DNA of 64,000 nucleotides from Pedobacter polaris (GTDB lineage: Bacteria; Bacteroidota; Bacteroidia; Sphingobacteriales; Sphingobacteriaceae): assembly GCF_005116505.1 (NCBI RefSeq), contig NZ_SWBR01000005.1, forward strand, positions 310,001-374,000. The letters are read 5' to 3'. Of the stretch, positions 9,093-17,634 are shown in pieces; the first letter of the stretch is position 1, and every line of letters starts with the position of its first letter. The notes beneath the pieces were generated by a model that worked only from the letters and a program-made list of their open reading frames with translations, had not been told where the DNA came from and made no database searches. The position numbers and the translations under genes were made by a program.

Positions 9093-9140
9093 GAACAAAA
9101 GGTTAGTACTGAAAAATTATTTATTTATTAGCTTTACACT

Positions 9141-10061
9141 ATGGCAACCATAAATCAATATGAAAACTTACAGCTAAGTTCTAATTTAGAGCTCTTGGCG
9201 CGACAAGTTGTTGAAGGATTTATTACTGGCCTACATAAAAGTCCTTTTCATGGATTTTCTGTCGAGTTTGCCGAACACCGTCTATATAATACTGGCGATA
9301 GTGTAAAGAATATTGATTGGAAATTATTTGCCAAAACAGATAAATTATTCAGTAAGCGGTATGAAGAAGAAACTAACTTGCGTTGCCAATTTGTAATCGA
9401 TACTTCATCTTCAATGTATTTTCCAGCTGATAAATACAATAAACTAATATTTGCAGTTCAGAGCACAGCTTGTTTAATGTATCTTCTCAAAAAGCAAAGA
9501 GATGCATTTGGGTTGAGTTTATTTACAGACCAAGTAGGCTTAAACACACAGGCAAAATCTACCAATACACATCAAAAATATTTATTTGCACAACTAGAGC
9601 AGGTTTTGCAACAGCCTAAAATGAATATCCAAACTAATTTGGCTTTAGCTTTGCACCAAATTGCAGAGCTGATCCACAAACGTTCATTGGTAATTGTGTT
9701 TAGTGACATGTTGCAAACTGTTCATGATGAAGATAAAATCTCTGCTCTATTTTCTTCTCTGCAGCATTTAAAATTCAATAAGCATGAGGTAGTAATTTTT
9801 AATGTCACAGATAAAAGTAAGGAAGTAGATTTTGACTTTGCAAACCGGCCGTATGAATTTATTGATATGGAAACTGGAACAGTTTTAAAAGTACATACTT
9901 CTAAAGTTAAAGATGCCTATTTAGCACAAATGAAAGATTACCGCCAAAAGCTAACCTTAAAATGCGCACAATATAAAATTGATATGGTTGACGCTGATAT
10001 TAATGAAGGTTTTGATCATATTTTACAAGCCTATTTAATAAAGAGGCAGAAGATGGGGTAA
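9141..10061 (+). CDS. DUF58 domain protein (von Willebrand A-like)
   Basis: A soluble 306-residue protein of the DUF58 family. The diagnostic segment is VEFAEHRLYNTGDSVKNIDW near residues 40-60, followed by KLFAKTDKLFSKRYEEE; the vWA-like fold starts at FVIDTSSSMYF, with a MIDAS-like DTSSS. DUF58 proteins usually sit with MoxR AAA ATPases and BatA/BatB-type vWA proteins, acting as chaperones for metal loading or envelope stress. Here no moxR or bat gene is adjacent within the window, so this copy stands alone. It ends in a gap holding a dispersed repeat and a terminator shared with the opposing histidine kinase. Confidence 0.88.
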   Translation: MATINQYENLQLSSNLELLARQVVEGFITGLHKSPFHGFSVEFAEHRLYNTGDSVKNIDWKLFAKTDKLFSKRYEEETNLRCQFVIDTSSSMYFPADKYNKLIFAVQSTACLMYLLKKQRDAFGLSLFTDQVGLNTQAKSTNTHQKYLFAQLEQVLQQPKMNIQTNLALALHQIAELIHKRSLVIVFSDMLQTVHDEDKISALFSSLQHLKFNKHEVVIFNVTDKSKEVDFDFANRPYEFIDMETGTVLKVHTSKVKDAYLAQMKDYRQKLTLKCAQYKIDMVDADINEGFDHILQAYLIKRQKMG

Positions 10062-10102
10062 ATCCTAAAACCTAAGTTCGTTAGTTCATTTTCATTCATA
10101 AT

Positions 10103-10130
10103 TTGTCATCCTGAGCCTGTCGAAGGACAA
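10103..10130. repeat. Dispersed GTCATCCTGAGCCTG-type repeat, single arm
   Basis: TTGTCATCCTGAGCCTGTCG at 10103-10122, then AAGGACAA. It is the same family as 8884 but without a clear second arm. Confidence 0.6.
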
Positions 10131-10181
10131 TCATAAAATGAGTAATTTATATTGCCAGCCAAAGAAGAGTACTCTTAAAAT

Positions 10182-10220
10182 AAAAAAAAACCTTCATGTA
10201 TTTTGCAATACATAAAGGTT
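10182..10220 (-). terminator. Terminator after the two-component operon
   Basis: AACCTTTATGTATT and AATACATGAAGGTT (read on the minus strand) pair around a GCAA-type loop and are followed by a run of T. The hairpin could also serve the converging DUF58 gene. Confidence 0.75.
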
Positions 10221-10352
10221 CAGATAAGGGTAACCGGAAAACTAAAAAACTATTTGATGAATTTTAGATAACAAAACGGAAATCGCTTCTGATGTTTTGT
10301 TATTCAAATATGACGTTTGATTATGAAGTTTTAATGAAGTTTGTCTAAAAGT

Positions 10353-11672
10353 TTAACTTATTGGAAACTCAATTTCAATTTCTGTTCCTTTATCTTTTTC
10401 AGATTGTATCTTAATGTTTAATTGATGGAATTTGGCAATACTATTTACAATTGCTAAGCCCAAACCAAAGCCTTCTTCAGTATTATTATTCTTTCGTTCA
10501 AAACGTTTAAAAGCATCTGATGCGCTATCTTTCTCCATTCCGATACCTGTATCGATAATGCTTAGCACATACATTTTTTGATTGATATGATCGCTTATTG
10601 TAATTTTTCCGCCTTTAATGTTGTACTTAATAGAGTTGTTAATGATATTGATTAGCAGTGTATGAATCAATCCCTTATTTCCTGTTAGGAAGAAATTTTC
10701 ATTAACTGTATTGGTATAAATGATTTCTTTATCTATTATGCGGTCTTCTAAATCTTCATAAATATCATCCAGTTCTTGCTTAATATATATATCATCTGTT
10801 TTTAAATACTGCTCATTTTCTACCTTAGAAATTAACAATAAACTATTGATTATTACTTTTAATCTATTTAATGTTTTTAGCGAAGCAAAAATTTTATTCT
10901 CATGCGCTAATGGTAGATCTTCTGAAGCTAACATGTTTTCTAACCTGCTGCTTAAAATAGAAATTGGAGTGAGCAATTCATGAGAAACATTGGCAATAAA
11001 CTGCTTTTCTAATAAAAATAGATTTGCAATTTTCCGCATTAGGGAATTGATGCTATTGTCTAAAATTCTAAAATCATTGGTGTTTGTAGGGATGTTCGCA
11101 TAGTTATAGTGTGTTGGATCGTTAACCTTATTTATTTTCTGATCTATGATTTTATAGAAAGGCTTTAAAATCAAATTGGTGAAGGCATAATCTGTAATCA
11201 AGGTAATTAATAATGCGATTACCAAAACAATAAGCATATAAAATCTAACCGTTGTTTTAATAGAATCCATGGCAGTCATGGTTTCTCCAAGCTCTAATTT
11301 ATAGCGTTTATTTCTAAATTCGAATTGATCATTAAGTATGCGATAAATTTCAATGTCGCCTTCAATCTCTCTTCTATCTGTTTTAAAAAAAATAGTGGTG
11401 TCAATATTTCCAGTATTCGGGATCGCTGTTAAAACAATAAATTCTTCTTTTAAAATATTGTAATCTGTAAATGAATGATTGTTTTTGATTAGGCTATTAA
11501 TTTCATTGTCGTTTAAGTTTTCAATTACTTTAAGCCTTTTCTTTTTTAAGCGAGCGTCTAAATGATTAGATGAGATTGTCTCTAAAGAAAGCAAAATAAT
11601 AGACCCCAAAACCAAAATAATAGCAATTTTGGTGATTGCATTGTATAGCGCAAATTTGGCTTGAAGATTCAT
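10353..11672 (-). CDS. Sensor histidine kinase
   Basis: Inner-membrane kinase of 439 residues. Membrane segments are near residues 13-31 and 143-166, enclosing a sensing loop of about 110 residues with no recognised domain. The dimerisation domain carries the phospho-accepting H231 in NVSHELLTPIS. The ATPase domain shows the N box (NIINNSIKYN), DTGIGM, an F box and GFGLGLAIV. It is encoded 43 bases after the response regulator at 11716-12393, so the two form a classical phosphorelay pair. The signal is unknown. The output domains are complete. Confidence 0.93.
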   Translation of the reverse strand: MNLQAKFALYNAITKIAIILVLGSIILLSLETISSNHLDARLKKKRLKVIENLNDNEINSLIKNNHSFTDYNILKEEFIVLTAIPNTGNIDTTIFFKTDRREIEGDIEIYRILNDQFEFRNKRYKLELGETMTAMDSIKTTVRFYMLIVLVIALLITLITDYAFTNLILKPFYKIIDQKINKVNDPTHYNYANIPTNTNDFRILDNSINSLMRKIANLFLLEKQFIANVSHELLTPISILSSRLENMLASEDLPLAHENKIFASLKTLNRLKVIINSLLLISKVENEQYLKTDDIYIKQELDDIYEDLEDRIIDKEIIYTNTVNENFFLTGNKGLIHTLLINIINNSIKYNIKGGKITISDHINQKMYVLSIIDTGIGMEKDSASDAFKRFERKNNNTEEGFGLGLAIVNSIAKFHQLNIKIQSEKDKGTEIEIEFPIS

Positions 11673-11715
11673 AATTAGAATAGCCTATTGCTATGTGGGT
11701 ATTGAGACATAGTTC

Positions 11716-12393
11716 TTAATAATTTATTCTATATCCAATGCTGCGAACAGTTTCAAACCAATCTGTGAGCGTGCATTGTGTGAGCTTTTTGCGTAAATTT
11801 TTTACATGTACATCAACAAAGTTTGAATCAGAATTTACTTCTAAAATATCACCCCAAACATGTTCTGTTAGGCTCATTCTAGATACTACCCTATTTTTAT
11901 TTAATACTAGGTAATTAAAAATTTCAAACTCTTTTTTTGTCAGAGGAATTCTTTCTTCATTAAAAGAAACTGTTCTGTTCTGAATATCTAGAACAAAATC
12001 ATGAATTTTAACTTCGTTTTTTTCTAGTTTATGTTTTCTACGGATAATAGCATGCATTCTTGCCATTAATTCATTTAAGGAAAATGGTTTTGGCAAATAA
12101 TCATCTGCCCCTTCTTCCAAGCCTTTAATTCTATCATCTACAGCACCTCTGGCCGTTAAAATGATTACGGCGTCATCACGATTTTTGATATTCTTGAGCT
12201 GTTTAAGAACTTCAAAGCCATCGCCATCTGGCAGTCCCAAATCGAGTAGAATAAAATCATAATTGTTTACAAATATTTTTTCTTCAGCAGAAGATTTTTT
12301 CCATGCATGTTCAACAATATAGCCTTCCTTGCTTAAAAATTCATTCATTTCTAAGGCAAGTGCTTTTTCATCTTCAACAATTAATACATTCAT
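11716..12393 (-). CDS. Response regulator, OmpR/PhoB family
   Basis: A 225-residue DNA-binding regulator. The receiver domain has the acidic pair E7-D8, the phospho-accepting D51 (LLDLGLPDGDG), T80 and K102 (PKPFS). The C-terminal winged-helix domain covers roughly residues 128-222, with LTKKEFEIFNYLVLN and the recognition region VDVHVKNLRKKL. It lies first in the operon, ahead of its kinase. Autoregulation is common for such pairs, but I see no clear direct-repeat operator in the 50-base gap upstream. Confidence 0.94.
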   Translation of the reverse strand: MNVLIVEDEKALALEMNEFLSKEGYIVEHAWKKSSAEEKIFVNNYDFILLDLGLPDGDGFEVLKQLKNIKNRDDAVIILTARGAVDDRIKGLEEGADDYLPKPFSLNELMARMHAIIRRKHKLEKNEVKIHDFVLDIQNRTVSFNEERIPLTKKEFEIFNYLVLNKNRVVSRMSLTEHVWGDILEVNSDSNFVDVHVKNLRKKLTQCTLTDWFETVRSIGYRINY

Positions 12394-12445
12394 TTTCTAC
12401 AAGTTAAAGGTTGCGAGTTACATGCTATGAGCCCAAGCTTTTAAC

Positions 12446-13645
12446 CTACAATTCGTAAGCCACAACCCGATCTACATTTTTCAAGATTACGGCACAAGCT
12501 TCTCTAATTTCATCTACTGTGATAGTTAAAGGTGGGGCAATACGCATTGAATTGCTACAGTGCAAAAACCAATCTGTTATAATCCCATCTTCTATACAAC
12601 CATCAATTATTTTTTTTAGGGTATCGTAACTATCAAATTCTACTGCCAACATCAATCCTTTGCCACGAACTTCTTTTATAGCAGGATGTTTCAGTAATGA
12701 TTTGAAAAGTTCTCCTTTTGCTTCTACATCTTTTACTAAATCTTCATCCAAAATTGCATTTAAAGTTGCCAAGCCAGCTGCACAACTTACGGGATGCCCA
12801 CCAAAAGTTGTAATATGCCCAAGTATTGGATTATTAGCAAATACCGACATTATTTGTGAAGAACTGATGAAGGCCCCAATTGGCATTCCGCCACCAATGC
12901 CTTTTGCCAATAATAAAACATCGGGCACTATGTTAAAATGCTCAAAACCAAATATTTTACCAGTTCTACCAAAACCACATTGAATTTCATCCAAAATTAA
13001 TAATGTTGCTGTTTCAGTACATTTAGCTCTTAAAGCTTTCATATAATCTAAATCTGGAACCCTAATTCCAGCTTCACCTTGCACGGTTTCTAAAAACACA
13101 GCGGCGGTTTTTGTCGTTATTTTATCTAAATCAGGTAATGAATTGAAATTGATAAATTGAACATCTGGTAACAATGGTCGGTACGCTTGTTTAAACTCTT
13201 CATTGCCCATTAAGCTTAATGCACCCTGTGTACTGCCATGATAACTGTTTTTGCAGGCTATTAGTTCTGTTCTATTGGTATATCTCTTTGCTAACTTCAT
13301 CGCACCTTCAACAGCTTCAGTACCTGAGTTTACGAAATAAGTACAATCCAGTTTTTCTGGTAAAACCGATGCCAGCGCTTTGGCAAAATCTACCTGCGAG
13401 CTTTGAACAAACTCTCCGTAAACCATTAAATGCATATAGGTTTCAGCTTGTTTTTTTACAGCTGCTACAACTGCGGGATGGCAATGTCCAACATTACTTA
13501 CGCCGATGCCCGCAATTAAATCCATATACTTTTTACCATTCACATCATACATGTAAATACCTTTTGCCTTTACAAATTCTAATAAAAGTGGCGTTGTAGA
13601 TGTTTGTGCATTGTGTTTTAGAAATAATTGACGTTGTGTAAGCAT
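12446..13645 (-). CDS. Class III PLP aminotransferase (acetylornithine/ornithine type)
   Basis: A 399-residue PLP-dependent transaminase. K248 in LLLAKGIGGGMPIG is the Schiff-base lysine, D219 in LILDEIQCGFGRTG binds the pyridine nitrogen, and SGTEAVEGAMKLA near residue 107 forms the phosphate-binding region. The closest named relatives would be acetylornithine and ornithine aminotransferases, but no arginine biosynthesis genes are adjacent, so the amino donor is not assigned. It follows a terminator and precedes the two-component operon on the same strand, with 52 bases in between. Confidence 0.87.
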   Translation of the reverse strand: MLTQRQLFLKHNAQTSTTPLLLEFVKAKGIYMYDVNGKKYMDLIAGIGVSNVGHCHPAVVAAVKKQAETYMHLMVYGEFVQSSQVDFAKALASVLPEKLDCTYFVNSGTEAVEGAMKLAKRYTNRTELIACKNSYHGSTQGALSLMGNEEFKQAYRPLLPDVQFINFNSLPDLDKITTKTAAVFLETVQGEAGIRVPDLDYMKALRAKCTETATLLILDEIQCGFGRTGKIFGFEHFNIVPDVLLLAKGIGGGMPIGAFISSSQIMSVFANNPILGHITTFGGHPVSCAAGLATLNAILDEDLVKDVEAKGELFKSLLKHPAIKEVRGKGLMLAVEFDSYDTLKKIIDGCIEDGIITDWFLHCSNSMRIAPPLTITVDEIREACAVILKNVDRVVAYEL

Positions 13646-13691
13646 GAGGTAAAAGTAAGGTTTTTTTAAAATCTGCTAATGTCAATTATTA

Positions 13692-13729
13692 AATAAAAAA
13701 ATCCCGTATGTTACTCACATACGGGATTT
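13692..13729 (-). terminator. Terminator of the ECF-sigma operon
   Basis: AAATCCCGTATGT and ACATACGGGATTT form a 13-bp stem around a 5-base loop, followed on the minus strand by a T run. Confidence 0.88.
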
Positions 13730-13749
13730 AAAATTAATCATTATTCAAA

Positions 13750-14199
13750 TTAGTGTTTATTCTGACCGCCTCTAAAGCGAGCCAATAATTCTTTTTTAAA
13801 TGCTTCTTGGGCTCTGTAAAACTTACCAATTAATTTGATAGGTAAACCACTAGATTTAAGCTTAGCGTAGTATTTTTTTTCAATATTTAAATCCCTTTGT
13901 TTATAATCGAAATCGCCGGCAATTAGCATTTGAATATCAGAGTCACTTAAATCATCAATTTCAGTTACTTTTCTAAAACTAATCATCTTTTTCATTCTAT
14001 CTTTTCTCAAAGCATTTTGTTCTTTTTGGTAGTCATTGTAGATTGGCCAAAAAATCTTAGCTTCTTCGGCAGATAGATCTAATTTTTGAGTAAAAAAAGT
14101 AATTTTTGCAGCCTCTATTTTCTCATCTCCTTGACGTGGTCCTTGGGCCAAAGCCAAACCTGGTAGAAAAATAAATAATGCTATAAATAGGTTTTTCAT
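13750..14199 (-). CDS. Exported Spy/CpxP-like small protein of the sigma operon
   Basis: A predicted periplasmic protein of 149 residues. I place the start at the ATG at 14197-14199, because a clean signal peptide (MKNLFIALFIFLPGLALAQ) begins there; a longer frame to 14274 would bury it. The mature part is helical and charged, with KLDLSAEEAKIFWPIYNDYQ resembling the repeats of Spy/CpxP-type proteins that bind unfolded envelope proteins. It is third in an operon after an ECF sigma factor and a membrane protein with VPxxYF repeats. A role in sensing envelope stress is inferred only from this context. Confidence 0.72.
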   Translation of the reverse strand: MKNLFIALFIFLPGLALAQGPRQGDEKIEAAKITFFTQKLDLSAEEAKIFWPIYNDYQKEQNALRKDRMKKMISFRKVTEIDDLSDSDIQMLIAGDFDYKQRDLNIEKKYYAKLKSSGLPIKLIGKFYRAQEAFKKELLARFRGGQNKH

Positions 14200-14289
14200 T
14201 AATTTAAAATTTGCTTTTTTAGAAGTGATGTAGCAATTACGAGCAATATTGATTATCTGTAGGTATTTACTCATGATGCTTTCATTAGT

Positions 14290-14919
14290 TTATAAATTAC
14301 TAGATAGGTCGCTAGATGAATAATTATCTAAAATATAGTTTTCCATTTCTGTCTCAGATGCAGAAGTAGTTGTTACGTTTTGACTTTCTTGAATATGTTC
14401 TATAATTACACTTTCATCAATATCATATAACATTTGCTCGTTAGCTAGCTCGCTATTGTGATTTTGCTTAACCACACTTTGCTCATTAAAATATAAACCC
14501 GAGGCTACTAAAACAATAAAACAAGCTGCTGATGCATATCTCATTAAATCTGAACCCCACAAACGAATAATTTTTGTTTTCGGGGTTGTTGCTGATGTTT
14601 TATTTAAAATCTCAGCATTTAATTTATCAAAATAATTTGTTGGAGTTTTAAATCCATCGTTATTTACTAAAGATTTAAGTTGATCTACAGCAATTCTACT
14701 TTCGATCTGAATACCCAAATCTTCAAAATAATTTTGAGGGACAGTAAAACCTTGATTTTCTTTTTGCATTAAGCCATCAACAAATACTGATTGATTAATA
14801 CGTGTTTGTAAATCATTAAAATACTTATCTGGTACACTATATGGCGTAGTTCTAGGTAAACTCGCTAGGTGCGATGCTTCCTTTTCCCATTCCATATTTT
14901 CATCTTTTATATTCATCAC
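14290..14919 (-). CDS. Single-pass membrane protein with three VPxxYF repeats, putative anti-sigma factor
   Basis: A 209-residue protein with no named domain that I can assign. Three copies of a short motif fill the N-terminal half: VPDKYFNDL at 29-37, VPQNYFEDL at 60-68 and TPTNYFDKL at 92-100, each followed by a helix ending in I. A single membrane segment follows at about 126-144, with an acidic Ser/Thr-rich C-terminal tail. Order, size and position, directly after the ECF sigma gene (38-base gap), suit a membrane anti-sigma factor whose cytoplasmic half binds the sigma factor. No zinc-finger H-x3-C-x2-C is present. The function is inferred from position. Confidence 0.65.
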   Translation of the reverse strand: MMNIKDENMEWEKEASHLASLPRTTPYSVPDKYFNDLQTRINQSVFVDGLMQKENQGFTVPQNYFEDLGIQIESRIAVDQLKSLVNNDGFKTPTNYFDKLNAEILNKTSATTPKTKIIRLWGSDLMRYASAACFIVLVASGLYFNEQSVVKQNHNSELANEQMLYDIDESVIIEHIQESQNVTTTSASETEMENYILDNYSSSDLSSNL

Positions 14920-14957
14920 GTAAGTATTGATACTTTTTATTGCAAAAGGTTTAAAAG

Positions 14958-15509
14958 CTAATCTTCATTTATTAAAATACTTTCTATTTTTTTAACAGCG
15001 ATATGAAAAGAAGCTTTTAAAGCTCCTACACTCGTGCCAAGCACTTCAGATATCTCGTCATACTTCATATCATCGAAATACTTCATATTAAAAATAATGC
15101 GTTGTTTTTCTGGTAGTGTTAAAACGGCCTCTTGTAATTTGCGTTGTATTTTATCACCATCAAAGTAAGCAGCAGCAGTAAGACTTTCTGCCAATTCTCC
15201 ACTTACATCATCTAGAGAGATGTTATTTTTTAATTTCTTTTTATTAAGAAAGGTAATAGATTCATTCGTGGCAATGCGATAAATCCAAGTGTAAAGTTGC
15301 GAATCGCTACGGAAATTGACTAGGTTTTTCCAAACCTTTACAAAAGTTTCTTGTACTAAATCATCGGTGTCATCATGATTAATAACTAACCTACGGATGT
15401 GCCAATAAATTTTTTGTTGATATTTTGTTAAAAGCAAGTTGAAGGCTTCATTTCGTGTTTTTTCTACACCAAATTTTTGCAAAATTTCTGCATCTTCAAC
15501 TTGTTTCAT
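14958..15509 (-). CDS. ECF RNA polymerase sigma factor
   Basis: A 183-residue extracytoplasmic-function sigma factor. Region 2 includes DDLVQETFVKVWKNL (core binding) and TWIYRIATNESITFLNKKK (-10 recognition). Region 4 is a helix-turn-helix, LPEKQRIIFNMKYFDDMKYD, then EISEVLGTSVGALKASFHIA. It is first of three genes on the minus strand that end at a strong terminator, the later two being a membrane protein and an exported protein. The upstream gap is filled by an inverted repeat, so I could not define its own promoter. Confidence 0.93.
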   Translation of the reverse strand: MKQVEDAEILQKFGVEKTRNEAFNLLLTKYQQKIYWHIRRLVINHDDTDDLVQETFVKVWKNLVNFRSDSQLYTWIYRIATNESITFLNKKKLKNNISLDDVSGELAESLTAAAYFDGDKIQRKLQEAVLTLPEKQRIIFNMKYFDDMKYDEISEVLGTSVGALKASFHIAVKKIESILINED

Positions 15510-15516
15510 TTATTAT

Positions 15517-15594
15517 CTAGATAAGAGATCTGAGAATTGAGCTATGAGATTAGTTTAGACACAATGTCTCAAATCTCATAGCCAATAACTCAAT
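15517..15594. repeat. Inverted repeat filling the gap between the ECF-sigma and transketolase genes
   Basis: GCTATGAGATT at 15541-15551 pairs with AATCTCATAGC at 15572-15582, with partial matches inside (TAGACA/TGTCTC), and ATTGAG/CTCAAT outside. It spans nearly the whole gap, from the transketolase stop codon to the sigma start. The flank TATCTAGATAAGAGATCTGA closely resembles 29578-29600. Confidence 0.6.
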
Positions 15595-16551
15595 CTATTT
15601 TTTTCTTTTCATTACTTTTTGCGCTGCAGCAACAATATCAGCTGGATCTAATTTGTATTTAGTCATCAATTGATCTGGAGTAGCACTTTCTCCGAAACTA
15701 TCATTTACAGCTACAAATTCTTGCGGAGCAAGGTATTCGGTAGTTAATAAACGAGCAACACTTTCGCCAAGACCACCATATTTGTTATGTTCTTCACAAG
15801 TAACAACACAACCAGTTTTCTTAACAGATTTTAGAATGGCTTCTTCGTCTAAAGGTTTAATAGTGTGGATATTTATAATTTCTGCATCAATACCAAGTTC
15901 TGCTAGTTTTTCGCCAGCTTCAATTGCTCTCCAAACCATGTGCCCAGTTGCAATAATGGTAACATCTGTTCCTTCATTAACCATCCAAGCTTTACCGATT
16001 TCAAATTTTTGATCTTCAGGAGTAAATACAGGAATTACCGGGCGACCAAAGCGTAAGTATACTGGTCCTTCATAATCCATGATTGCCAATGTAGCAGCTT
16101 TAGTTTGGTTATAATCACAAGGATTGATTACTACCATCCCTGGCAACATTTTCATTAACCCTATATCTTCTAAAATTTGGTGGGTTGCACCATCTTCTCC
16201 TAATGTTAAACCAGCATGAGAAGCGCAGATTTTAACATTTTTGCCAGAATAAGCTATTGATTGGCGGATTTGATCGTAAACACGACCTGTTGAAAAGTTA
16301 GCGAAAGTACCCGTAAATGGAATTTTCCCGTTAATTGTTAGACCCGCAGCAATACCCATCATATTGGCTTCTGCAATACCAACCTGTACAAATCTTTCAG
16401 GAAAGTCTTTGATAAAAGCATCCATTTTTAAAGAGCCAACTAAATCTGCACAAAGCGCAACTACATTTTCATTGCGTTTACCCGCTTCATGTAATCCAGC
16501 TCCAAAACCAGAACGTGTATCTTTTTTTTCAGTATATGTATATTTTTTCAC
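15595..16551 (-). CDS. Transketolase, C-terminal half (split)
   Basis: This 318-residue chain carries the pyrimidine-binding and C-terminal domains of transketolase. FVQVGIAEANMMGIAAGL near residue 55 holds the glutamate that activates thiamine diphosphate, and FANFSTGRVYDQIRQ, CASHAGLTLGEDGATHQ and LRFGRP follow. Transketolase moves two-carbon units in the pentose phosphate pathway. The N-terminal half is the separate gene upstream (16676-17521), 124 bases away. The pair is a normal two-subunit form, because each half has its own start and stop codon and complete motifs. Confidence 0.92.
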   Translation of the reverse strand: MKKYTYTEKKDTRSGFGAGLHEAGKRNENVVALCADLVGSLKMDAFIKDFPERFVQVGIAEANMMGIAAGLTINGKIPFTGTFANFSTGRVYDQIRQSIAYSGKNVKICASHAGLTLGEDGATHQILEDIGLMKMLPGMVVINPCDYNQTKAATLAIMDYEGPVYLRFGRPVIPVFTPEDQKFEIGKAWMVNEGTDVTIIATGHMVWRAIEAGEKLAELGIDAEIINIHTIKPLDEEAILKSVKKTGCVVTCEEHNKYGGLGESVARLLTTEYLAPQEFVAVNDSFGESATPDQLMTKYKLDPADIVAAAQKVMKRKK

Positions 16552-16610
16552 GATGTACTTATTTTTAGTTAAAGGTGTTCAAGCTTGCTTCGCAGGTTTT
16601 CATACCCAAA

Positions 16611-16678
16611 CCCCTAAAGGGGCTTTATTTTTTTATTTGAAATTCTGTTAATTCCCCCTTTAGGGGGTAAGGGGGTTA
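16611..16678. repeat. Inverted GGGG/CCCC repeat pair between the transketolase halves
   Basis: CCCCTAAAGGGG at 16611-16622 and CCCCCTTTAGGGGG at 16654-16667 are each palindromic and lie in inverted orientation to each other with their ACCC flanks. The stop codon of the N-terminal transketolase gene (16676-16678) is part of the outer edge, GGGGGTTAA. Confidence 0.65.
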
Positions 16679-17521
16679 ATAATCCCCAGCTGTTTCTTTA
16701 AGTTGGCCTAATGCTACTTCTAATTGGGCATCACTAGGTGCAGCTCCGTGCCACTTATGTGTTCCAACCATAAAATCAACCCCGTAACCCATTTGAGTAC
16801 TCATTAAATTTAAAATTGGTTTGCCTTTTCCTGTTAAAGATATAGCATAGTGTAATGCCTTGGTTATTTCTCCCATGTCATTTCCATCAGAAGTAATTAC
16901 ATGCCAGCCAAATGCCTCAAATTTTGCCTGAAGATTTTCTAAAGACAATACTTTTTCGGTAGGACCATCAATTTGTTGGCCATTGTAATCTACACTTGCA
17001 ATCAAATTGTCTACTTTATGAAAAGGGGCAAACATTAGAGCTTCCCAATTCTGTCCTTCTTGTAATTCTCCATCACCCATTAAAGCGTATACTAGAGATT
17101 TATCACCATCAATTTTTTTAGCTAATGCAGCGCCAATAGCAACCGATAATCCTTGTCCTAATGAACCAGATGCAATTCGTACGCCTGGCAATCCTTCGTG
17201 AGTTGTTGGGTGACCTTGTAACCTAGAATCTAGCTTTCTGAAAGTAGCCAATTCGCTTACATCAAAATAACCAGATCTAGCTAAAACGCTGTACCAAACT
17301 GGAGAAATATGTCCGTTTGAAAGGAAAAATAAATCTTCACCAGCACCAGCCATTGTAAATTTAGGGTTGTGGTTTAATACTTCAAAATATAAAGCCGTAA
17401 AGAAATCAGCACAGCCTAAAGATGCTCCTGGATGGCCAGATTGAACTGCGTGCACCATTCTTAAACAATCTCTTCTAACCTGTGAGGCAATATCTTCTAA
17501 TTCACTAATTGTATGTTTCAT
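16676..17521 (-). CDS. Transketolase, N-terminal half (split)
   Basis: A 281-residue chain with the diphosphate-binding domain of transketolase. HAVQSGHPGASLGCADFFTA opens it, and the thiamine-diphosphate motif is GDGELQEGQNWEA followed by SVDYNGQQIDG. It has the expected length for the N-terminal subunit of a two-chain enzyme, and pairs with 15595-16551. Cotranscription is probable, although the intervening repeat palindromes could modulate the ratio of the two chains. The gene is separated from bcp by a 113-base AT-rich gap. Confidence 0.92.
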   Translation of the reverse strand: MKHTISELEDIASQVRRDCLRMVHAVQSGHPGASLGCADFFTALYFEVLNHNPKFTMAGAGEDLFFLSNGHISPVWYSVLARSGYFDVSELATFRKLDSRLQGHPTTHEGLPGVRIASGSLGQGLSVAIGAALAKKIDGDKSLVYALMGDGELQEGQNWEALMFAPFHKVDNLIASVDYNGQQIDGPTEKVLSLENLQAKFEAFGWHVITSDGNDMGEITKALHYAISLTGKGKPILNLMSTQMGYGVDFMVGTHKWHGAAPSDAQLEVALGQLKETAGDY

Positions 17522-17634
17522 TTAAAAAGAGTATTTTTTATTAATTAAAGGCAAGGTAATTATAAAAATTTAAGGTATTTCTATTTTGATAAACTTTTAT
17601 AGATTTAGTTGTTAATTTATCAAGGTAAATGCAT

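Noticed and set aside
7659-9140. A pathway island around the PQQ-type dehydrogenase and DUF58 protein
   Set aside because: No moxR, bat, pqq or sugar genes adjoin; each gene is separated by a terminator or repeats.
10353-12393. Regulation of the aminotransferase by the adjacent two-component pair
   Set aside because: Same strand but separate transcription units seem likely; no shared motif was found.
15595-17521. Frameshifted or broken transketolase
   Set aside because: Each half has its own start, stop and complete domain motifs, so this is the normal two-gene form.
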